From positions 1 through 33,002 of the forward strand of contig JABMNT010000061.1 of NCBI GenBank assembly GCA_013203595.1: a stretch of 33,002 nt of DNA. Direction: 5' to 3'. Every line of letters begins with the position of its first letter. Position 1 is the stretch's first letter. Of this stretch, positions 27,281 to 33,002 are shown piece after piece. The position numbers and the translations under genes were made by a program. The notes beneath the pieces are model-generated. The model did not search any database and was not told the DNA's origin. It saw only the letters and a list, made by a program, of their open reading frames with translations. The DNA is from Rhodospirillales bacterium. GTDB taxonomy: Bacteria; Pseudomonadota; Alphaproteobacteria; Rhodospirillales; Casp-alpha2.

Positions 27281-28060
27281 TTATTCAAGCCGTCCGAAAA
27301 ACGTCAAACGGGCCGATTCCGACAGCGCGATACCGGGGCTGGAATTATAGGCAAAAACGACCAGCAGGCGGGTTTTGCTGCCGCCCACCGGGGTCACCCG
27401 GTGGAGGGCGTTGCGCCCCCGGAACAGCACCAGATCGCCGGCCTGAATGTCCAGGGTCTCAACAGTTGCGCCGCCGTCCAGAACCCGGCCAACGCCGGCG
27501 AAGTTCATGTCGCCGCTGTCCGCATCCCGGAGCCCACCCACGTATTCAAAGGCGCCGCCCTGTTCCGGGGCATCAATCATCAGCGTTGTTGCGAACGACG
27601 AATTATCAAAATGCCAGCCCAGTTCCTGGCCCGGATCCGCATAGTGCAGGTTGATTGACGACAACGGATCGGCATAGTCATAAAGCGCCGCCTCGCCCAG
27701 AACCGCACATAAAAAGTCCTTGAACCCGGCCGCCCCGTACAAGGCCCTGAGCGGAGAGTCCGGGTCGATGACATCATCACAAATACAGCCCTTTGATGAT
27801 GTGACCTGGCGGTTGCGGGGATGATCTTCGGCAAAGGCCGGGTCCGGGTCCAGCAGATAAACATTATGACGCTGTTCACAAAAATAGGCGTGCGGGCGCT
27901 TGGCGATGGCGTTTTCATAAATCGCACGGACCGCTGTCGGGCTCAAAAACCCGCCCAGGACCAGCACCCCCCGTTGATCAAGGGTTTGCCGGCAAGCGTC
28001 CTGAAACGCGCGATCCATAAGGGGATGGCGTTGCAGATCAATGATTGACGAGAGTTCCAT
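27281..28060 (-). CDS. 2-oxoglutarate-Fe(II) dioxygenase-like protein
   Basis: Predicted non-heme iron oxygenase of 259 residues. The cupin-like core has the iron triad His150 and Asp152 in GWHFDNS and His220 in NALHRVTP, with Arg231 in KTRLLVVFAYN as the likely 2-oxoglutarate-binding residue. NLHYADPGQELGWHFD and the GDLVLFRGRNALHRV strand are typical of the family. The ATG at 28060 follows GGAAGGG; an in-frame start at 28132 is rejected. The substrate is unknown. It heads the operon with a YdhR-like protein and an SDR, which by inference form a short oxidative pathway for a small molecule. A candidate promoter lies at 28104-28132. Confidence 0.87.
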   Translation of the reverse strand: MELSSIIDLQRHPLMDRAFQDACRQTLDQRGVLVLGGFLSPTAVRAIYENAIAKRPHAYFCEQRHNVYLLDPDPAFAEDHPRNRQVTSSKGCICDDVIDPDSPLRALYGAAGFKDFLCAVLGEAALYDYADPLSSINLHYADPGQELGWHFDNSSFATTLMIDAPEQGGAFEYVGGLRDADSGDMNFAGVGRVLDGGATVETLDIQAGDLVLFRGRNALHRVTPVGGSKTRLLVVFAYNSSPGIALSESARLTFFGRLE

Positions 28061-28103
28061 TACCAACCCTTCCGATCCCCATGTAAGTGGCTGACAGAGC
28101 AAA

Positions 28104-28132
28104 AGTATCCGACGGAACCGGCAGGAATGCAA
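28104..28132 (-). promoter_or_regulatory. Possible promoter for the 2OG-oxygenase operon
   Basis: On the minus strand TTGCAT (28127-28132) and GATACT (28104-28109) are 17 bases apart, about 45 bases before the start codon at 28060. The match is modest. Confidence 0.35.
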
Positions 28133-28268
28133 TTACCCCGCCGTCGTTTAATTAAGATCACGCTGTTGATCAGACCGAAAGATTCATTTCCCCTTAACAG
28201 CCGGGCTTTATACTGTGTCCTTACCGGCACTGAATTGGAAAACGCAGCCCCCGAGAATTGGTAAACGT

Positions 28269-31200
28269 ATGAACACCGACCTGATTGCCCAAATTCGAGA
28301 CCTGGCCTCCACTTCCCATCCATTAAGACTCAATGACCCCGCCGAAAACAGCGCAGTTTCCGACGCGTCACATATAAGCGCCGATACCGACGGACCCCTG
28401 ATTCTGGGTGATCAACCGTGGTTTCTGCGGGCTGACTTTGCCCGCGACGGAGCAGATTTGAAGCTGACCGGCGAAGACGGGCAGATTGTCATCATCGACG
28501 GTTATTTCGCCCAGGCCAATCCGCCGGACCTGGCGTCGGGCTCCGGTGCCGTCGTCAATGCCGCCACGGCCGCCCGCCTGGCTGGACCCCTGGCTCCTGG
28601 CCAGTATGCCCAGGCCGCACCGGGCCTGACCTCCGATCCGATCGGCCGGGTTGAGACGGCCAGCGGGACCATCAAGGCGACCCGTGCCGATGGCACGGAA
28701 GTCAACCTGGCGCAGGGCGACCCGGTCTATCTAGGCGATATCCTGGAAACCGGCAGCGATGCTGCGGTCGGCATTACCTTTGCTGATGAAAGCACATTTT
28801 CCCTGGGCGAAGACGGTCGGTTGACCCTCGACGATATGATTTATGACCCCGGTGGCCAGACCGGATCCATGCAGGTCAATCTGCTGCAGGGCGCCTTCAC
28901 TTTTGTTTCCGGACAAATCGCCAAAACCGACCCCAATGCCATGGTCGTCACCACGCCGACGTCAACCATCGGTATTCGCGGCACCGCCGGCGGCGGAACC
29001 GTCGATGCCAATGGCGGCACCACTGCCGCCCTGATGCCGGAAGCCAACGGCTTTACCGGCGAAATGTCGATCGGCAACGCGGCCGGATTCCAGATCATCA
29101 ACCAGCCGCTGCAGGCGGTCTACATCCTTGACATCAACAGCCCGCCATCGCCACCCTTTGTCATGACCCTGCAGCAAATGGGGCAGACCTTCGGCCGTGC
29201 CCTCGGCGCCCTGCCAAATGCCGGGCTGGCCCTGCCGGGCGATGTGATTTCCGGTGCCAACGAAGGCCGCAACCAGCAGATCGAAGCCGAACAGGCTGCC
29301 CAGGAGGCACAGGCCAGTCAGGACGAAGCGGAAGCCCTGGCGGCGGAGGCCGAGGCCCTGGCCGAAGAAGCTGCCGCCGAGGTGGATGCTGCGCTGGCTG
29401 CCGAAACGGAAGCCGCTGACGCTGCCGCAGCCGCCGAAGCGGCTGCCGCGGAAGCCCTGGCTGCTGCCGAGGCCGCCGCCATCGCTGCCGCCGACCCCGG
29501 CGCTACGGAAGAGGAAATTATCGCCGCCGAAGATGCGGCCCTGCAGGCCGCCGAAGCCCAGGCTGTGGCCGAAGAGCAGGCCACAGTGGTCCAGGAGGCG
29601 CGGGCGATCAGCGCGCAAACCCAGGTCCAGGCGGCCCAGGCCGAATCCGAGCTGGCCGCGGCCAATGCCCAGGTGGCGAAAGCTGCCGTCGTCGTCTCCC
29701 AATCCCTGGCCGCCGTTCTTCAGTCCAGCCCGACAGGAGCTATCGTCAATGCCGCCCGCGCCGCCGGTATCAATACATTGCCCGGCAGCCAGCAACTCGA
29801 TGACGCACAGGCCGCCGTCACTGCCGCCGAAGCCCGGGTCGTGGAAGCCGAACTACAGCTGCAGGACGCCGAAGCCGCCGCCCAGGAAGCGGAAGCAGTG
29901 GCACTAGCCATCACAGGGGAAATTCAGGGTGAGTCTGGCAACGCCGGCGACCAACCCCCGGCCGGCGGACCCGATGACGGCGGACAGAATTCTGACGGTG
30001 ACCCGGGCGATCAACAGGCAGACGGCCAGATCGACGGGGAAATTACCCAGCAAAATGCCCTCGACCCGACAAACGGTCCCCTGCCGGGCACCGATCCGGA
30101 GCTGGACCCGTTTGATCTTGCCGGTTTTGGCGACCCCTTCAATCAACCGGCGCCGGGACAAACCGCCGGCGGTCTTTTTTTTACAGAGCCGCTGCCGCCT
30201 CCTGACACGGGCCCTCTGGGTCCATTGGGAACCGATCCGGAAGATAACGTACTGGTCGTCGACACCTTTACCGAAAACCTTAATGCGACGGTCGGCGACG
30301 ACTTTCTGGTGGGTGGCCCCGGCAACACGCAGTTTACCATGATACAGGATAGTACCCTGGATGGCACCGACCTCGTTGATGGCGGCGCCGGTACCGATGA
30401 ACTTTATTTGGATAACCTGACAGCATTCGAGGGGATCTTTGATGCCACAAATGCGGCAGCAGACCCAACGCTGACCTATTCAAGCAACGCCAGCGGGATC
30501 AGTGGCACCATTACCCTGTCCTCCGTCGAGCAGCTCTATGCCAACGACGGCATGGAAAATAACGTGCGCCTGAATATTGGCGATGGCTCGGTGGGTTACG
30601 GCTACATTGTCGCCGGCGACGACGGCATCGACACCATCAATGTCTCGGACACATCTTCGCTGAGTGAGCTGGGCCACACCATTTATGATGTGGACATGCT
30701 GGGAACCATCCTGTTCGGACGCGGCGGCGACGACCATATCACCGGGTCGGGCAGGGAAGATGTCATTTTCGGCGGCACCGGCAACGACACCCTGATCGGC
30801 GGCGCCGGCAATGATACGTTGAGCGGCGGTGCCGGCAACGACACTTTCACGGCCGAGGGCTCCGACACCATCGACGGCGGTGCCGGCACGGATTCTCTGA
30901 CCCTCAGTGCCTATGGCGATTCGGTTACCGTCTCGAATGTGGAGACCATTACCGGCGGCGCCGGCAATGATTATCTCACCATGACCGGTGCCAGTGTCAC
31001 GAATGCAATTGTGGACCTGGCGGCGGGCGTGGATACGGTGGAATTGGGAGATTTCACCAATTCGGCAACGCTGACAAATACCGAAACCGTTTACGGCGGC
31101 ACCGGCACGGATTCCCTGACCATCGGCGACGCGACCGACAGCCGCATGTCCTTTTCCGGCACGGAAACCATTACCAGCGGGGCCGGCAACGATTTCATCG

Positions 31201-32792
31201 CCATCCTCGACGGACTGACGGCGGGCTCTTCCATGGACAGCGGTGGCGGCACCGATTCCATCAAGCTGGCGGATACCGCAAACAATACCACACTAAATGA
31301 CATAAAATATATCAACGGCGGGTCGGCCATCGATACCCTGACCCTGACCAATACCAGTGTATCGAGCCGGATTGACGCCGGTGGCGGCGCCGACAGCATT
31401 GACCTGACCGGCGTCTCCGGTGGCCGCCAGACCGTTGTTATTGATAAAATTGCCGACTTTGGTGACGTGATCGACGGCTTTCAGGAAGGTGCGGGCAACG
31501 ATGTCATCGATTTTAACGCGACCTTGAGCCGCGGAAACAGCAACGCCTTTGAGACCCTCTCAGTCGGGAATGCGGTCGGTGCTCATACCGTTTTCGTTAC
31601 CTACACCACCGTCATTGCTTCCTATTCGGACGCGACGGCGGTTGCATTGGCACTGGATACGCTAAGCGGGCTTTCCGCCGGCAATGCCATGCTGTTCGCT
31701 GTCGGTAACCTCACAAACACAAACACACATCTCTGGTACTGGCAGGGCTCCGGTGACGGCTCCATCGACGCCGCTGAACTTACATCCGTGGCCGAGTTAA
31801 CCGGCGTCGATAATACCAGTCTTGTCGTCGACAACTTTGCCAGCGAGACCCTGCATAATACCACCGGCATCCAGGGCGTTACCATGACTGCGCACGGCGT
31901 TGATAACATTATCACCGGCGATGGCGGCAACGAAAACGTAACCCTGACCGGCGCCGCCGAAACCGGCGACAGCTATGACGGACTGGGCGGTACCGACACG
32001 CTTAATCTGGACGATGTGGTCAATACCATTGCGGTTGCCAATACCGAAACCATCAATGGCGGCAACACCACTGACGAGGTCACCCTGGACACGGCCCTGA
32101 GTGGCGGCTCCATCGATCTGATGGGTGGTGATCACGATGTCCTGATTCTGGCCGATGGCACCAACAGTATCGCCGTTTCCAATACGGAAACCGTCTACGG
32201 CGGCACCGGTGCCGATACCCTGACACCGGGTGCTGCCGGAACCATGGCGTTTTATGGGGGCGCGGGTGCTGACAGCGTAACCCTGGCCAACGGCACCAAC
32301 CGGTTAACAACGACCAATGTGGAGACAATCATCGGCGGCACCGGGGACGACACCATTAAATCCTCCGGCACGGTGTCGAGCATATCCGGTGGCGACGGGA
32401 ACGACATGATCAAGGTCACGGGGTCAAACGGAACCCTGATCAACGGTGGCGCCGGCGATGACACGCTGATCGGCGGCACCGGCAGCGATACACTGACCGG
32501 AGGCACCGGCAGCGATATCTTCAAGTATACGGCGATCAATCAGGCCGGGATTTCCCTGTCCGAGGCTATCACAGATTTTGATGCCAATGCGGCCGACCAG
32601 TTCGATATTTCCGAAATACATCTGGCCGGCAGTTTTTCCTATGGGGCGCTGGCCAATGATGGCAATGCCTCGGCTTTTCTGAGCGGCACCTTGCTGGAAT
32701 TCGACACCTCCGGTGACGGCAGCGTGGACATGGAAATTGAAATATCCGGCTATTCCGGGACCCTGGATACCACCGACTTTATCACCGTCTAA
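28269..32792 (+). CDS. Giant FecR-domain/RTX surface protein (probable type I secretion substrate)
   Basis: Predicted secreted or surface protein of 1507 residues from the ATG at 28269; a GTG at 28215 would add 18. No signal peptide is visible. Layout: N-terminal region about 1-120; FecR-type domain about 124-247 (RVETASGTIKATRADGTEV, GDPVYLGDILETG, STIGIRGTAGG); linker; Ala/Glu-rich coiled coil about 334-554; Pro/Gly/Asp linker about 555-654; calcium-binding RTX region about 658-1434; C-terminal domain from SEAITDFDANAADQFDI to the end, resembling type I secretion signals. The protein is acidic and has no cysteine, as is usual for this class. No type I secretion genes are in the window. The role (adhesin, matrix or other) is inferred only from architecture. 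The ribosome site is weak. Confidence 0.85.
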   Translation: MNTDLIAQIRDLASTSHPLRLNDPAENSAVSDASHISADTDGPLILGDQPWFLRADFARDGADLKLTGEDGQIVIIDGYFAQANPPDLASGSGAVVNAATAARLAGPLAPGQYAQAAPGLTSDPIGRVETASGTIKATRADGTEVNLAQGDPVYLGDILETGSDAAVGITFADESTFSLGEDGRLTLDDMIYDPGGQTGSMQVNLLQGAFTFVSGQIAKTDPNAMVVTTPTSTIGIRGTAGGGTVDANGGTTAALMPEANGFTGEMSIGNAAGFQIINQPLQAVYILDINSPPSPPFVMTLQQMGQTFGRALGALPNAGLALPGDVISGANEGRNQQIEAEQAAQEAQASQDEAEALAAEAEALAEEAAAEVDAALAAETEAADAAAAAEAAAAEALAAAEAAAIAAADPGATEEEIIAAEDAALQAAEAQAVAEEQATVVQEARAISAQTQVQAAQAESELAAANAQVAKAAVVVSQSLAAVLQSSPTGAIVNAARAAGINTLPGSQQLDDAQAAVTAAEARVVEAELQLQDAEAAAQEAEAVALAITGEIQGESGNAGDQPPAGGPDDGGQNSDGDPGDQQADGQIDGEITQQNALDPTNGPLPGTDPELDPFDLAGFGDPFNQPAPGQTAGGLFFTEPLPPPDTGPLGPLGTDPEDNVLVVDTFTENLNATVGDDFLVGGPGNTQFTMIQDSTLDGTDLVDGGAGTDELYLDNLTAFEGIFDATNAAADPTLTYSSNASGISGTITLSSVEQLYANDGMENNVRLNIGDGSVGYGYIVAGDDGIDTINVSDTSSLSELGHTIYDVDMLGTILFGRGGDDHITGSGREDVIFGGTGNDTLIGGAGNDTLSGGAGNDTFTAEGSDTIDGGAGTDSLTLSAYGDSVTVSNVETITGGAGNDYLTMTGASVTNAIVDLAAGVDTVELGDFTNSATLTNTETVYGGTGTDSLTIGDATDSRMSFSGTETITSGAGNDFIAILDGLTAGSSMDSGGGTDSIKLADTANNTTLNDIKYINGGSAIDTLTLTNTSVSSRIDAGGGADSIDLTGVSGGRQTVVIDKIADFGDVIDGFQEGAGNDVIDFNATLSRGNSNAFETLSVGNAVGAHTVFVTYTTVIASYSDATAVALALDTLSGLSAGNAMLFAVGNLTNTNTHLWYWQGSGDGSIDAAELTSVAELTGVDNTSLVVDNFASETLHNTTGIQGVTMTAHGVDNIITGDGGNENVTLTGAAETGDSYDGLGGTDTLNLDDVVNTIAVANTETINGGNTTDEVTLDTALSGGSIDLMGGDHDVLILADGTNSIAVSNTETVYGGTGADTLTPGAAGTMAFYGGAGADSVTLANGTNRLTTTNVETIIGGTGDDTIKSSGTVSSISGGDGNDMIKVTGSNGTLINGGAGDDTLIGGTGSDTLTGGTGSDIFKYTAINQAGISLSEAITDFDANAADQFDISEIHLAGSFSYGALANDGNASAFLSGTLLEFDTSGDGSVDMEIEISGYSGTLDTTDFITV
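30723..32529 (+). repeat. RTX nonapeptide and N-x-E-T repeat region
   Basis: Tandem GGxGxDxLx nonapeptides are clearest at 30723-30899 and 32440-32529. Between them, seven longer units carry the pattern N-x-E-T-(I/V)-x-G-G-x-G-x-D near 30930, 31071, 31150, 31297, 32034, 32173 and 32307; the units at 31150 and 31297 are divergent. The block at about 31435-31845 interrupts the repeats with a different module. Confidence 0.85.
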
Positions 32793-32813
32793 AGCGCTTC
32801 CGACAAGGCAGAC

Positions 32814-33002
32814 TTAACGTTTGAGCTGATAGCCGGTCCGGAAAATCCACCAGACCGTGGCCATGCAGATTGCCAGGAACAGCAGGATCATGGCCAGGCT
32901 CAGGCCGACGCCGACGTCGTTGATTTCATAAAAGCTCCAGCGAAAGCCGCTGACCAGATAGAGCACCGGATTGAACAGGGTGACCTTCTGCCAGATCGGC
33001 GG
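32814..33002 (-). CDS. ABC-2 type transporter permease, C-terminal part (partial)
   Basis: Final 62 residues of an integral-membrane permease of the ABC-2 type, cut by the window edge (its 5' end is beyond 33002). The sequence includes [19 protein letters not shown] and the last hydrophobic segment [21 protein letters not shown], closing with RTGYQLKR. This is the usual end of polysaccharide/drug-export ABC-2 permeases. The ATPase partner and substrate are not visible. It is convergent with the RTX protein gene, 21 bases away, so it need not be related to its secretion. Confidence 0.83.
   Translation of the reverse strand, partial: PPIWQKVTLFNPVLYLVSGFRWSFYEINDVGVGLSLAMILLFLAICMATVWWIFRTGYQLKR

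Noticed and set aside
30723-32529. Regular DNA repeats that could suggest a CRISPR array or satellite
   Set aside because: The repeats are in frame and encode Gly/Asp-rich RTX units; spacing and sequence vary as coding repeats do.

Overview
The window looks like chromosomal core sequence from an alphaproteobacterium, most likely Rhodospirillales-like. This rests on protein families and gene order (dnaK-dnaJ, rph-rdgB-hemW, LpoA-like lipoprotein / rsmI-yraN-BON-gshB, bactofilin, AmpG), not on an rRNA gene or a database search. Codons are GC-rich and most genes sit in tight runs. I saw no tRNA, rRNA, CRISPR array, insertion sequence or phage gene.

Layout. 1-3.7 kb: dnaK and dnaJ (chaperone pair, with a hairpin between them and a one-base frameshift in dnaJ), then a GNAT acetyltransferase. 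3.8-6.3 kb: rph, rdgB and hemW (RNA trimming, nucleotide-pool cleaning, radical-SAM heme chaperone). 6.4-7.8 kb (minus): an LpoA-like lipoprotein, divergent from rsmI-yraN-BON lipoprotein-SirB1-like-gshB (7.8-11.6 kb). 11.6-13.2 kb (minus): an orphan membrane histidine kinase with a hairpin in its leader. 13.5-15.3 kb (minus): an apparent operon of an EI24/CysZ-like membrane protein, a bactofilin and an OmlA-like lipoprotein. 15.6-22.3 kb (plus): PfkB-family (adenosine-type) kinase, typA/bipA, a family 9 glycosyltransferase coupled to an AmpG-like permease, and trpS. 22.4-23.9 kb (minus): a UxaA-family dehydratase. 24.1-25.7 kb (plus): a YifB/ComM-type AAA ATPase.

From about 25.7 kb the character becomes accessory. 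There is a small hypothetical gene, then a minus-strand operon of a 2OG-Fe(II) oxygenase, a YdhR-like monooxygenase and a short-chain dehydrogenase. The dehydrogenase is cut off at about residue 96 and runs out of frame into the C-terminal part of an RTX calcium-binding protein; the junction lies inside a perfect 8-bp inverted repeat. Divergent from this operon is a 1507-residue cysteine-free protein built from a FecR-type domain, an alanine-rich coiled coil, a Pro/Gly/Asp linker and an RTX repeat region, probably a type I secreted surface protein. The window ends in the C-terminus of an ABC-2 permease on the minus strand.

Two coding disruptions (dnaJ; SDR/RTX) could be real mutations or sequencing/assembly faults. 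The sequence alone cannot separate these.
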